The translations under genes were made by a program, and so were the position numbers. Shown here in pieces: positions 34,513 to 42,852 of a DNA stretch of 57,267 nt. How positions within the stretch are numbered: position 1 is the stretch's first letter; the number at the start of each line of letters is the position of its first letter. The notes below the pieces were generated by a model, which searched no databases, was not told where the DNA came from, and worked only from the letters and a program-made list of their open reading frames with translations. Source of the DNA: Candidatus Bathyarchaeota archaeon (GTDB taxonomy: Archaea > Thermoproteota > Bathyarchaeia > Bathyarchaeales > Bathycorpusculaceae); the NCBI GenBank assembly GCA_029907545.1, contig JARYLR010000007.1:1-57267 (forward strand), written 5' to 3'.

Positions 34513-35296
34513 TCCTCGGAATGTAAATTCCGTTCGGATCTATCGCTCTGAGCAAGGCAAGCTCCTCAAGCGTCGGCGGCTCCGTTGAAGGCACATTCTT
34601 TGGGATAATAAGGTCGAAGCCTGAATTAGCCTTAACTTGCTGCACGGTCACACCGGGATGAAGCGTCGCCAGCCTTATCCGCTTCGTTTCAGGATCAAAA
34701 TCCATCTGGCAAAGATTGGTAACCACAAGCAATGGTCCACCTCCAAGAAGACCCGCTTTTTCACGAGCTCCCGGTCCGTCTAGAAATCCGGGGCTGGTTA
34801 AGTAGTCAAGCTTCTTTACCATTTTGCGTTTCTCATGTGTCATTATTATGACTATGTGCTTGGCTGAGGAAACTATGTCATTTCCCCCTCCGCTTCCAGG
34901 AAGCCTCACGGATGGTTTTTCGAAGTCTCCTATGTAGGAGGTGTTGATGTTTCCGTATTCGTCGATTTGTGCAGCACCAACGAAGCCTAGGTCAACGTGT
35001 CCTCCCTGCAGCATAACTCCCAGTGTTTCGATTAGCCCGATGGCTCCGGAGGCGCGGTAGCCTAGTCGAGAATCAGCTATGGAGAGAGCTATTTCTTTGG
35101 CGTTCGAGTCAATGAAGCCGGCTTCATAGACAATTTTGGCAGCTGGCGCGTGCGTCTTTTTGGCTAGCATAGCGGCTATCATGGGTAAGCCTGTTCCTAT
35201 AAACACGACTTGACCGTTTTTTATTTGGCGGGAGCCGCAGACTGCCATAAGTTCAAGGGTGTTGAATTCTTCGGGTTTTGCATGGTTCTTGGTCAT
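34505..35296 (-). CDS. gctB: Family I CoA-transferase subunit B (glutaconate/IpdB type)
   Basis: This 263-aa beta subunit has the family blocks VFIGTGLPMIAAMLAKKTHAP, VYEAGFID (the candidate catalytic Glu is in YEAG), HVDLGFVGAAQIDEYGNINT, RLPGSGGGNDIVSSAK, and LHPGVTVQQVKANSGFDLI. It transfers CoA between acids with the alpha subunit encoded next to it. The closest named relatives are glutaconate CoA-transferase and the IpdAB ring-opening enzymes. The true substrate cannot be read from the sequence. It is 16 nt downstream of gctA. Confidence 0.88.
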   Translation of the reverse strand: MTKNHAKPEEFNTLELMAVCGSRQIKNGQVVFIGTGLPMIAAMLAKKTHAPAAKIVYEAGFIDSNAKEIALSIADSRLGYRASGAIGLIETLGVMLQGGHVDLGFVGAAQIDEYGNINTSYIGDFEKPSVRLPGSGGGNDIVSSAKHIVIIMTHEKRKMVKKLDYLTSPGFLDGPGAREKAGLLGGGPLLVVTNLCQMDFDPETKRIRLATLHPGVTVQQVKANSGFDLIIPKNVPSTEPPTLEELALLRAIDPNGIYIPRTK

Positions 35297-35312
35297 ATCT
35301 CTTTTCTCCCTC

Positions 35313-36239
35313 CTAGTAAGGTAGAGGTTTTTTGGCTTTAAGCTGCATAAGTCTTTCCATGCCTACTTTTTTGAGGAATTCGGTGTGGCTGTCTGTGCTG
35401 GCTATGTATTCTTCGCAGTATTTTTGCCATCCCTCTTCGGTTTTGCACTGCTCATAATACCGTCGTATGTGTTCCATGTCGTAATCGTAATAGTTGTAAA
35501 CCATCATGGGATACGATCCCCAAGGGCATTCAACCACATGGCTAACGTAGATGTTGGGGATGACTGTTTGGTCTGGTTGCGCTCGGATGAATTCCGCGTC
35601 AACGATCTCCTCGGCGAGAACTATCACTTTTTTGCCTGCTCTTGCACCCTCTATGTCTTCGCCCTTTATTCCATCGATCTGCGCGTTTCCTTCCTTGTCC
35701 ACGCGTGAGACGTGCACTATGCTGAAGTCTGGGCGAACAGATGGAACAAGCACAATTTTCTCGCCAGTAAAAGGACATTCAATAAGCTCAGCTTTCTTGG
35801 GTTTAAACCTCTTTTTTGACAGGATATCGGTTCCCAGCATGCTTTTAAGAGGCATGAACGGCACGCCTAACGCTCCGCCGAGGAAACGCAGCGCCATCGC
35901 CAGATTCGTGTAGTCTTCAATCTCGATTGCACCTTCGCGGATTCTTCTCTGAATGTTAGGCGCCAAGCCTATTCCCTCTATGGCGTAGAACGCCATCTCG
36001 TACCGTGACACCACATAAGCGCCTGACAGTATGTCAATATCCATTTCAGAGCCGCATGTGTATATGGTTAGATTTCGCTTTTTCTGCCTGACAAGCTCGT
36101 GTGCAAAAGCCATTGGTGGACGCTGAAAGCCGAAGCCTCCCCAGAACAGGTGCGCGCCGTCTGAAACAAGCTTGACAGCCTCTTTCAAAGTAATCCTCTT
36201 ATCTTCTATGGTAGACTCGACCATGTCATGCACCAGCAA
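35313..36239 (-). CDS. gctA: Family I CoA-transferase subunit A (glutaconate/IpdA type)
   Basis: The 308-aa alpha subunit starts ITLKEAVKLVSDGAHLFWGGFGFQRPPMAF and includes YEMAFYAIEGIGLAPNIQRR, LGGALGVPFMPLKSMLGTDI, FSIVHVSRVDKEGNAQIDG and the tail YYEQCKTEEGWQKYCEEYI. This is the GctA/IpdA pattern. It pairs with the adjacent B subunit. The start at 36239 is TTG; an ATG at 36224 (MVESTIEDKR) is an alternative. The location beside fatty-acid-type enzymes suggests activation or exchange of a dicarboxylic or aromatic-derived acid. Confidence 0.88.
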   Translation of the reverse strand: MLVHDMVESTIEDKRITLKEAVKLVSDGAHLFWGGFGFQRPPMAFAHELVRQKKRNLTIYTCGSEMDIDILSGAYVVSRYEMAFYAIEGIGLAPNIQRRIREGAIEIEDYTNLAMALRFLGGALGVPFMPLKSMLGTDILSKKRFKPKKAELIECPFTGEKIVLVPSVRPDFSIVHVSRVDKEGNAQIDGIKGEDIEGARAGKKVIVLAEEIVDAEFIRAQPDQTVIPNIYVSHVVECPWGSYPMMVYNYYDYDMEHIRRYYEQCKTEEGWQKYCEEYIASTDSHTEFLKKVGMERLMQLKAKKPLPY

Positions 36240-36349
36240 GATTTGGCAACTGCATTACTGCTTATCATGCACTTAGATTTTTCGACCGCTAAAAACCCGT
36301 TTCTGAAATTTTTTCACTTTGGGTTCAATAATCGGCACCATGTAAAAGC

Positions 36350-36357
36350 ATATAAAC
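36350..36357 (+). promoter_or_regulatory. TATA box of the 159-aa membrane-protein gene
   Basis: ATATAAAC lies about 16-23 nt before the ATG at 36373, which points to a leaderless or near-leaderless transcript. Confidence 0.4.
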
Positions 36358-36372
36358 TGTTCATGGAGAACT

Positions 36373-36852
36373 ATGTTTGGGATAGACTTGAAATTTGACG
36401 TTAGATACTTCTGTATTTCCCTGATTCTTGCACTCTTCGCGACATTTATAAGCTATTTGCCAGTCTTGTCAATGCTCCTTCGGCTGTGGAAACCAACAGG
36501 TGATTTATGGTATTACCTTGCATTGCAGCCGCTTGCAATACTTGTAAGCGTTTTCTTAACGTTCGGAGTCATGTATGCTGTAAGCAGAGATGTTGAACCA
36601 CCATCCATGTACTGGTCAGCAGTGTATTCCACGTTTTTTGGATGCTGGCTAGGTAACATTGTTATACTTGTCTCCACATATATCTTGTCAATCTTAGAAG
36701 GCAGCACCACAAACTGGTACCCAGCACTCTACATTTGTCTGCAACTAGTACTCTCAGCATTTTCCCTTGTTTTCTTCGTTAGCTTCTCTGCAATCATGCT
36801 GGCCTATTACCGAAAAACCTTGAAGCCGCCTCCTTCTGTGCCGAGTCCATGA
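36373..36852 (+). CDS. Four-helix membrane protein, YIP1-like
   Basis: The protein is 159 aa with four to five hydrophobic helices (about 10-32, 45-68, 83-105 and 120-145) and a Pro-rich C-terminus. It resembles small Yip1/YIP1-like membrane proteins in helix spacing, but no diagnostic motif is visible. The gene converges on the thioredoxin-fold gene and is divergent from gctA. No function is assigned. Confidence 0.65.
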   Translation: MFGIDLKFDVRYFCISLILALFATFISYLPVLSMLLRLWKPTGDLWYYLALQPLAILVSVFLTFGVMYAVSRDVEPPSMYWSAVYSTFFGCWLGNIVILVSTYILSILEGSTTNWYPALYICLQLVLSAFSLVFFVSFSAIMLAYYRKTLKPPPSVPSP

Positions 36853-36863
36853 AGCGACGCGTG

Positions 36864-37295
36864 TCAACCTCGGCTTTTCAGCATCTCGGCCAGCTTCACT
36901 GCAATCCCAATATGCCTCTTCAGCTCGCTCATCGTGGGCGCGGCGCTGCGGTAGAGCTCTGTGGCTCCTCGATCTTTCGTTCTGACCAGTATGAGGTTGG
37001 TTGGATAGAAATAGTGTGCAAGAACCTCCTTGCTTCTGGCAGATTCTTTTTCCATGTCTTTCCTGTACTTTACGTGGATTCTGGTGAAGACTACCCTGTC
37101 TTTATGGGTTCTTGCAGCAGCCTTGGCAAGCTGGTCTAGCTTCGGCTTCTGTCTTTCACACGCTGGGCAGCCGTCTCTAGTTATGGCAATTATGTATGCT
37201 TTCCCTAATTCTGGCGCTAAGGCTTCTTGGAAGCGTTTTTTGGTCGCGAGTAATTCTTTTTCTAGGTCAGTGAATTCTATTGTTTTGATTGGCAT
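36864..37295 (-). CDS. Thioredoxin-fold protein with CPAC
   Basis: The 143-aa protein has the thioredoxin-like core YIIAITRDGCPACERQKPKL (C-P-A-C active site) followed by VVFTRIHVKYRK and TNLILVRTKDRGATELYRSAA, consistent with beta strands of the fold. No signal peptide is present, so it is cytoplasmic. The redox partner is unknown. It lies 54 bp after the polymerase gene's stop on the same strand. Confidence 0.8.
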   Translation of the reverse strand: MPIKTIEFTDLEKELLATKKRFQEALAPELGKAYIIAITRDGCPACERQKPKLDQLAKAAARTHKDRVVFTRIHVKYRKDMEKESARSKEVLAHYFYPTNLILVRTKDRGATELYRSAAPTMSELKRHIGIAVKLAEMLKSRG

Positions 37296-37349
37296 GGAAA
37301 CAACTTATGCTGGAGACTATATAAAATGTTTCAGTCTAGGTAAGCTTGA

Positions 37350-39287
37350 TTAGCTGCGTCTGTTTCCCCTATCATCTGAGCCGAAGTACGCTGTTATTTT
37401 GGCGTTTTTTGAGATGTCCGCTTCTTTCTCCGCTTCCAGTTTGATGTGCATCGGCTCGAAGGTCTGGTTAAGCGCTGTAAGCAGGTTGCGAACATAGTCG
37501 GCTACGTTTATCTCTGCAAGATTAGGTGCAAGCTCCACCGGCTTCACAGTGAAGGTCTTGCCCTTGTATGGGAACGGCTTGACTTTGACAAAGGAAACGA
37601 TGTCTCCTCTCTTTAGGCGTCTGCCGGCGTCAATCAGCTGTAATGCACATTGGTAGGGCTGATGTGCTGTTTTCATATCAACTACTTTTTCATTGGGATC
37701 AAAATACAGTCTCACGGAATAAGTCAGGTCCTCAAGCTTGACTCTGCGGCTTCTGAGATCTTGAATGGCTTTGGCGACAACTTGTCTGATCCTCTGCTTA
37801 GCTTGCTCATATTCTTCTCTGTTTTTTACTGAGGATAGTTCTATGATGCATTGCTGAAACACTTTGGTCACATACCCAGAGGTGTTAGACTTTGCTGCGG
37901 TAACGCCTTTGATGTCTGGGGTTCCATCAAGCATGATGCCAAAGTACGCTTTTTTTGCCTTAGGCAACACGCAGAGGCTGTAGCGTTTGTCAACAGCCAA
38001 GTCAAGATGAAATCTTTCTCTTACCGCGCTGATCAGCCACTTAACTTGCTCGTCATTTGCGTTGTCAAGGAAAAGCGAGTCAGTATCCCCATACAGAGGG
38101 CGCAAGCCTTTTTCTTCAGCCATTTTCCAGCTTTCCCGCAAAACATAGCGCCCGTACCCAGTTATCGCTTCAGCTAAAGGGGGGCACGCAACCCCACGAA
38201 TCCGCACAGTAACGCCGTAACTTGAGACAAGAAACAGTTTCAGAAGCTTTGCCGCTGCACTTGCGGTTTCCCGCTCCTCTTCTCCCAGAGAGCTGTCCTT
38301 TGATGCTGGCTTGAATACTTTAATGCGGAGCTCCTTCAACGCACCGACTAGTACAGAGTAGAAACCTCTGCGCAGAGTGCACACATGGCTGTCAACGTCA
38401 GGTATCCTATTGTCCCGGCATTTGGGATGAGAGCAGTCAACAGTCTCGTAAGATAGGTTGAAGCTGTCAATGCAGCTGGGATACAGGCTCTCAAAATCAC
38501 ACACCACAGTGTTGAAGTAGATTCCTGCTTTAGGCGCAACTGTAAGTGCGCCGATGACTTGATGAGGTTGCCTTCCTCTGAGCAGTTCTTCAGCAGTTGG
38601 AATGAGAACATTGTTTCTTCTCAGATGTGTGTGAATCATGGAGCGTATCCAGTCACTTACTCGCCTGCTCGCAAGAGCCTCGGTCACCGGAATATTTGCC
38701 ACTCTTGCCAACATCCATGCAGCATAAACTCTGCGGGGATCAGCATCATGGTCTCCGAGAAGTGGAGGATCAAGTTTGGGAACAGGCTGATTTAGCAGAT
38801 TAAACCAGTAAGCTATTTGAGCATACTTCAGCGGATCTCTGGACTGCATCTCGCCAAAGGCATTATCAAACCTAGCTTTCGCAGCCTCGCGGGTTTGCAG
38901 GAGAGGTTTTAGATCACCCTCATCATGCAGTGCGCCAAAAGCTAGACCCTTATCATAAACATAGGATTTCACAACATCTATCTCTCTTTCCCAGCACTGG
39001 CTAAATCTGCCAGCAGCTTTCAAAGCAACTGCTGGATTCGGCCAGTAAACCTTCCCTAAAACTCTTTTCTCATTCGTAAACAGGTCGGTTTTCTGGGTTA
39101 TCTGAATGTCGCCGCTGAAATGTCGAATGGTCTCCTTGTCCTTCTCAGAAAGAGGATAAACAACGAAGAAGTAAGGCCTATAGTCCTTATCGATAACCTC
39201 GGTTACGTGGCTGCCACTGTCAACAAACCTTAGTTTCACTGCGTTGGCCTCGGTAAGCAATGCGTCAAGCAGAAATAGGTCTGTCAA
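37350..39287 (-). CDS. polB: B-family DNA polymerase lacking the exonuclease domain
   Basis: The 645-aa polymerase keeps all polymerase motifs: motif A DFESLYPSCI (D264), motif B KLFLVSSYG (K350, with V at the usual Asn) and motif C YGDTDSLF (D401, D403). A likely zinc cluster (C285, C290, C303) follows motif A, as in crenarchaeal PolB. The N-terminal domain (about 1-115) is present, but the DxE/ND/YxxxD exonuclease region is absent: sequence passes straight to the helical segment before motif A, so no proofreading. The C-terminus NAKITAYF resembles a PCNA-binding box with N for Q. The TTG start lies 2 nt after the lipS1-like stop. Confidence 0.9.
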   Translation of the reverse strand: MTDLFLLDALLTEANAVKLRFVDSGSHVTEVIDKDYRPYFFVVYPLSEKDKETIRHFSGDIQITQKTDLFTNEKRVLGKVYWPNPAVALKAAGRFSQCWEREIDVVKSYVYDKGLAFGALHDEGDLKPLLQTREAAKARFDNAFGEMQSRDPLKYAQIAYWFNLLNQPVPKLDPPLLGDHDADPRRVYAAWMLARVANIPVTEALASRRVSDWIRSMIHTHLRRNNVLIPTAEELLRGRQPHQVIGALTVAPKAGIYFNTVVCDFESLYPSCIDSFNLSYETVDCSHPKCRDNRIPDVDSHVCTLRRGFYSVLVGALKELRIKVFKPASKDSSLGEEERETASAAAKLLKLFLVSSYGVTVRIRGVACPPLAEAITGYGRYVLRESWKMAEEKGLRPLYGDTDSLFLDNANDEQVKWLISAVRERFHLDLAVDKRYSLCVLPKAKKAYFGIMLDGTPDIKGVTAAKSNTSGYVTKVFQQCIIELSSVKNREEYEQAKQRIRQVVAKAIQDLRSRRVKLEDLTYSVRLYFDPNEKVVDMKTAHQPYQCALQLIDAGRRLKRGDIVSFVKVKPFPYKGKTFTVKPVELAPNLAEINVADYVRNLLTALNQTFEPMHIKLEAEKEADISKNAKITAYFGSDDRGNRRS

Positions 39288-39289
39288 AC

Positions 39290-40327
39290 CTATTCCCCGC
39301 TGATCCTCAATTCCAGCTTGATGTCCGCAATTTCCGCTTCTGACAACGGTCTTGGATAGTTATAGAACGGGCCACTAGGCTTCTCATTGTAGTATGGACG
39401 ATTGCAGTTTGGGCACCCAGACGTGAGGAAAGGCTCGCCTGTCTTAATGATGCGGTCAAGCCTTTCTTTTTCCACGCCGAAATCTGCTAGATTGCCTGCT
39501 TTCTCGAACTGCATGGTTTCAAATCTTGCAATTTTGTGCAATATCAAGTATCTAGCCAACTGAATCCCTCTATACCGTTGAAGCGGCGGCTGACCAGCTT
39601 TCTCCAGTGCAGTGCCGCGGATAGGAGTAAATGCAAAAAGCGCAGGCTGGACACCCATGTCTACGCATCTCTGAATAGCCTTAAACATTTCTTTCTCGGT
39701 CTCGCCAAGCCCAACAATCAAATGTGTGCTCACCTTGTTTTCTCCAAGGGTCTCTGCGGCTTTGCGCAAAAGCTTAAGTTGATTCCTCCATCTGTAAGGG
39801 CCTCCAGCAGATCTTCCCTTAACTTTGTTGAATACCTCTTCGGTTGCGGCATCTAAGGGGATTCCTATTCTTTCCGCGCCAGCGTTGACTAAACGCATCA
39901 CGTTTTCTATGCTCAGTGGCTGACAAGAGACAGAGATTGGCGCCGCAACTTGTTTGTGGATTGTTCTGACAAGGCTTTCAACATCAGCGATTGCTTCTGG
40001 ATAGTGAAGTGTTTGTATGCAGACACGTTTTATTGTTCCGTCAGCGGCAGCTCTTTGAAGCTGACTTGTTACTTGGTCAATGGGGAAGGAAGGCCACGAT
40101 ATTCTTGAGAGCATGTCTTCTCTGCTGGAGCTTTCTCTGGATTGGGGGCAGAAACCGCAATTTGCGTTGCACTTGCCTTGCTTATGGGTCATCAAATAGG
40201 CAGTTGTCGGTGCAGCATCAAGTTTGCCTTTCACCAAACCTATCGCTACCGCCGTCCCAAGTGAAACTCGGACAAACTCCGGCGCAATGTTGCCGGAATG
40301 TTTTCTCAGATTCACATTTATCAGCAT
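39290..40327 (-). CDS. lipS1: Radical SAM protein, LipS1-like lipoyl synthase subunit
   Basis: The protein has 345 aa. The radical SAM motif is C53-x3-C57-x2-C60 (KCNANCGFCPQSRES), in a biotin-synthase-like barrel with CQPLSIENVMRLVNAGAERIG. Near the end, C305/C308 in SGCPNCNRPYYNE and the following GPFYNYP match the C-terminal auxiliary site of archaeal LipS1. That protein, with LipS2, inserts sulfur into octanoyl chains in place of LipA. The pair is split here by the 450-bp PPOX gene and is divergent from it. I am fairly sure of the family, less so of the role. Confidence 0.75.
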   Translation of the reverse strand: MLINVNLRKHSGNIAPEFVRVSLGTAVAIGLVKGKLDAAPTTAYLMTHKQGKCNANCGFCPQSRESSSREDMLSRISWPSFPIDQVTSQLQRAAADGTIKRVCIQTLHYPEAIADVESLVRTIHKQVAAPISVSCQPLSIENVMRLVNAGAERIGIPLDAATEEVFNKVKGRSAGGPYRWRNQLKLLRKAAETLGENKVSTHLIVGLGETEKEMFKAIQRCVDMGVQPALFAFTPIRGTALEKAGQPPLQRYRGIQLARYLILHKIARFETMQFEKAGNLADFGVEKERLDRIIKTGEPFLTSGCPNCNRPYYNEKPSGPFYNYPRPLSEAEIADIKLELRISGE

Positions 40328-40443
40328 GTAATGTCAGATTCAGCGAATTAAAAGTCTTGCCGCGCCACTTCAGGCGAGATTATGCTTAAATAGCGTGCTG
40401 AGTCAAATGCCTTGTCCAACATTAGCGGGGTAAGGCATAGCCT

Positions 40444-40893
40444 ATGGCAACTAGCGAGATGAATTTAGAGGAAATTGAACAGTTTCTCACGTGCAGCAGA
40501 GTCGGCAGAATCGCGGTGTCGCTTGAAACCAGCCCCTACATTGTCCCAGTAGGGTACGTTTACACTGGCGGCGTCATAGCTTTTCATACCTGCATGAAAG
40601 GGTTGAAAGTAGAGACTATCAGAAGAAATCCCGCTGTTTGCTTCGAGGTAGATGAATGCGCCTCTGACACGTCTTGGTTCAAAAGCGTCATAATCTTCGG
40701 AAAAGCAGCCATCATTGATGAAAGAAGTAAGATGATTCCCTACCTGCAAAAACTCATCGACAAATATCGTATCCCCACAGAGTTTGATGATTACATGAGT
40801 AAAAGGGGCAGAGATAAGGAGAAGGAGCTTCAGGCTGTGAGGATATGCATCATAACACCTGAGAAGATTACAGGGCGAAAACGGTGCGTATGA
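40444..40893 (+). CDS. PPOX-like FMN-binding split-barrel protein
   Basis: The 149-aa protein belongs to the pyridoxamine 5'-phosphate oxidase-like superfamily. It starts with the helix MNLEEIEQFLTCSRVGRIAV, followed by YIVPVGYVYTGGVIAFHT, KVETIRRNPAVCFEVDECA, then SVIIFGKAAII and ICIITPEKITGR. These are the FMN-binding barrel elements of NimA-like and general stress proteins. The substrate is unknown. It overlaps no gene but leaves only 4 nt before the LipS2-like gene, so they are probably co-transcribed. Confidence 0.88.
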   Translation: MATSEMNLEEIEQFLTCSRVGRIAVSLETSPYIVPVGYVYTGGVIAFHTCMKGLKVETIRRNPAVCFEVDECASDTSWFKSVIIFGKAAIIDERSKMIPYLQKLIDKYRIPTEFDDYMSKRGRDKEKELQAVRICIITPEKITGRKRCV

Positions 40894-40897
40894 CCTG

Positions 40898-41929
40898 TTG
40901 AATTCGGAAACCCTTAACCGAGATATTAAGGCTGTTTTCAGCGCAGAGAACCTAGGAGAACTAGAGCGATGGCTCGACGCTGCTTGGAAGGCCAAGCAAG
41001 CGAATTTCGGCAATAAAATACGCTTCTATGCACCAAGCTTCACACACTACAAGACCAAGCAGTTCTGCGGCTCCTCTACAGATTTTCCAACAATTTCGGT
41101 AACAGGCAAAGGTTGTGCACTGAAATGTAAGCACTGCGGCGGCCTAGTTCTTGAAACGATGCATCCGGCAACCACTTCAAAAGAGCTGTTTGATCTGTGC
41201 GTTGAGCTGAAAGGAAAAGGGGCGTCAGGCTGTCTTATCAGCGGGGGATGTCAGCCAGATGGCTCTGTTCCACTCGGCAAGTTCGCAGAAGCCATAGCTA
41301 GGATCAAGCGTGAACTGGGACTGATGGTCTTTGTTCATACCGGCATCATTGATTTGGGGACGGCTACTGTATTGAAGAATGCGGGAGTTGACGCCGCGCT
41401 GATAGATGTCATAGGCTCCGACGCCACGATCAGGGAAGTTTACAACATGAAGATTACGGTGGACAGTTATGCGGAATCCTTGCGGATACTGCATGAAGTG
41501 GGCATGGTGTTTGTGCCCCACGTAATTGTCGGGCTTCACCACGGAGTGCTGAAAGAAGAAATACGTGCATTAAAGATAATAGCGAGATACTCTCCTTCCG
41601 CGCTTGTCATAATTGCCTTCATGCCGATATACGGGACAGAGATGCAGTACACCAAGCCGCCAAGTCCGCTAGATATAGCGAAGGTCATGGTTGCCGCGAG
41701 ATTAATGTTTCCTAAAACCCCTCTGGTTCTTGGGTGCATGCGACCGAAAGGAGCGTACAGAAAAGAAACAGACATGCTCGCCATAAGGGCAGGGGTTAAC
41801 GCCATAGCCTTCCCTGCTGAAGAAGCAATAGAACTCGCAGGGGAAAAGAAATGTAAATGCTCTTTTTCATCGTCCTGCTGCGCGCAGATCTACTTTGATG
41901 CCAGTTCCCTAGCGGTGCCCTCTGTATGA
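40898..41929 (+). CDS. lipS2: Radical SAM protein, LipS2-like lipoyl synthase subunit
   Basis: The 343-aa protein begins with a short helical leader, then FYAPSFTHYKTKQF and FPTISVTGKGCALKCKHCGG, the radical SAM cluster C73/C77/C80. Further blocks are SGCLISGGCQPDGSVPL, FVHTGIID, VPHVIVGLHHG and LGCMRPKG. A Cys-rich tail (KCKCSFSSSCC) could hold a second cluster. This arrangement matches the partner of LipS1 in the two-component lipoyl synthase described from Thermococcus. The start is TTG at 40898, 4 nt after the PPOX stop. Confidence 0.75.
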   Translation: MNSETLNRDIKAVFSAENLGELERWLDAAWKAKQANFGNKIRFYAPSFTHYKTKQFCGSSTDFPTISVTGKGCALKCKHCGGLVLETMHPATTSKELFDLCVELKGKGASGCLISGGCQPDGSVPLGKFAEAIARIKRELGLMVFVHTGIIDLGTATVLKNAGVDAALIDVIGSDATIREVYNMKITVDSYAESLRILHEVGMVFVPHVIVGLHHGVLKEEIRALKIIARYSPSALVIIAFMPIYGTEMQYTKPPSPLDIAKVMVAARLMFPKTPLVLGCMRPKGAYRKETDMLAIRAGVNAIAFPAEEAIELAGEKKCKCSFSSSCCAQIYFDASSLAVPSV

Positions 41930-42145
41930 GAACATGAAGACGCTCATTACCTCTCTTTTCAGCTCCTCATACTGGTGGCTAAGCCTGTGAGCGTCTTTTC
42001 TGGACATGCCTTGGCGAACCAGTTCTTTTTCGAAGGCTCTGCGGGTTTTTCGAACCGTCCAACCGAAAGTAAGCCACAAAGCAAACATAGTGAAAAGAAG
42101 CCGAAGAGTATGAAGCATTGCCACGATGAGGTTGCCGAGTTTCAT
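41909..42145 (-). CDS. Small membrane protein with RQGMS helical module
   Basis: The protein has 78 aa. An N-terminal hydrophobic stretch (about 5-32) anchors it. It is followed by KELVRQGMSRKDAHRLSHQY, which resembles KELKEAGMSEDTAVKMTENY in the next gene (42179). The shared F/K-E-L-x3-GMS-x3-A-x5-Y pattern suggests related helical modules. Its 3' end overlaps the convergent LipS2-like gene by 21 bp. No function is known. Confidence 0.6.
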   Translation of the reverse strand: MKLGNLIVAMLHTLRLLFTMFALWLTFGWTVRKTRRAFEKELVRQGMSRKDAHRLSHQYEELKREVMSVFMFSYRGHR

Positions 42146-42178
42146 TTTAGTTCCTCACGTTTACGCTGCAAGACAGCG

Positions 42179-42565
42179 CTAGTCTTCGTCTTCCTCGTCT
42201 CTTTCCCTGTGCTTTTCATGCAGTTCGCGCTTCAGGGTTTTCCGAATTTCCTCACCTATCTCTTCGCCCCTGAACTCGCCTCGCCCGTTCATGCTTCCCT
42301 TCATCACGTCTTTCAGACTTGAGAAGACCGACATGTAGTTCTCAGTCATCTTGACTGCTGTGTCCTCAGACATGCCTGCTTCCTTCAGCTCCTTGTAAAA
42401 AGCTGCTGCAGCCTTGCCCATATCCCTGCCAGCCTCTTCAGAGAAGACGCTTCCCATTATGGCTTTTATCAACGCCGGCAACTCTCTAGAAAGGGTTCCG
42501 AAGATTTCTCTGATCTCTTCAGCATCGTCTTCCCATTCTTTTCTCTCTCTTTTTTCCTGACTCAT
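42179..42565 (-). CDS. Charged helical protein of unknown function
   Basis: The 128-aa protein is almost all helical and highly charged. The N-terminus (SQEKRERKEWEDDAEEIREI) and the C-terminal tail (LHEKHRERDEEDED) flank a central module with FYKELKEAGMSEDTAVKMT, shared with the 78-aa membrane protein. No catalytic motif is seen. It is in a compact minus-strand cluster with three other small genes (42567, 42853 and 41909), so they probably act together. Confidence 0.65.
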   Translation of the reverse strand: MSQEKRERKEWEDDAEEIREIFGTLSRELPALIKAIMGSVFSEEAGRDMGKAAAAFYKELKEAGMSEDTAVKMTENYMSVFSSLKDVMKGSMNGRGEFRGEEIGEEIRKTLKRELHEKHRERDEEDED

Positions 42566-42566
42566 T

Positions 42567-42809
42567 CTATCTCACCTCCATTAACAATGGTGCCTTCCTA
42601 AACTGAAATCCTGCTACCATGCTAGGCGATTCTGTTCTTCTAAGAATCTTTTCCTTGAGTTGCTCCCGCTCGGAGTTTAAAATGGTGAATTTCACCTTTT
42701 CAGTCGAGATTAAGTGGTGCAACTTTGGTTTTGTTTCTGGTCTGGTTCCTAAAACCTTCGGTAATGCCTTGCTTGCTTTTTTTCCCATGCTCATTTTTGT
42801 CTTGCTCAT
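42567..42809 (-). CDS. Small basic protein, 80 aa
   Basis: The ATG at 42809 is chosen because a TATA-like AATAAATAA lies near 42850-42860 upstream on the minus strand and a ribosome site (GAAGGCGA) precedes the codon. An in-frame start at 42890 lies inside the upstream gene. The product is basic (KMSMGKKASKALPKVLGTRP), with a short hydrophobic/charged C-terminal part. It is unrecognised. It is 1 nt upstream of the 128-aa gene's start region, so co-translation is likely. Confidence 0.55.
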   Translation of the reverse strand: MSKTKMSMGKKASKALPKVLGTRPETKPKLHHLISTEKVKFTILNSEREQLKEKILRRTESPSMVAGFQFRKAPLLMEVR

Positions 42810-42852
42810 GTGTTTGTCGCCTTCAAGGGAACTGTAGGAGTGGGTAAAATAG

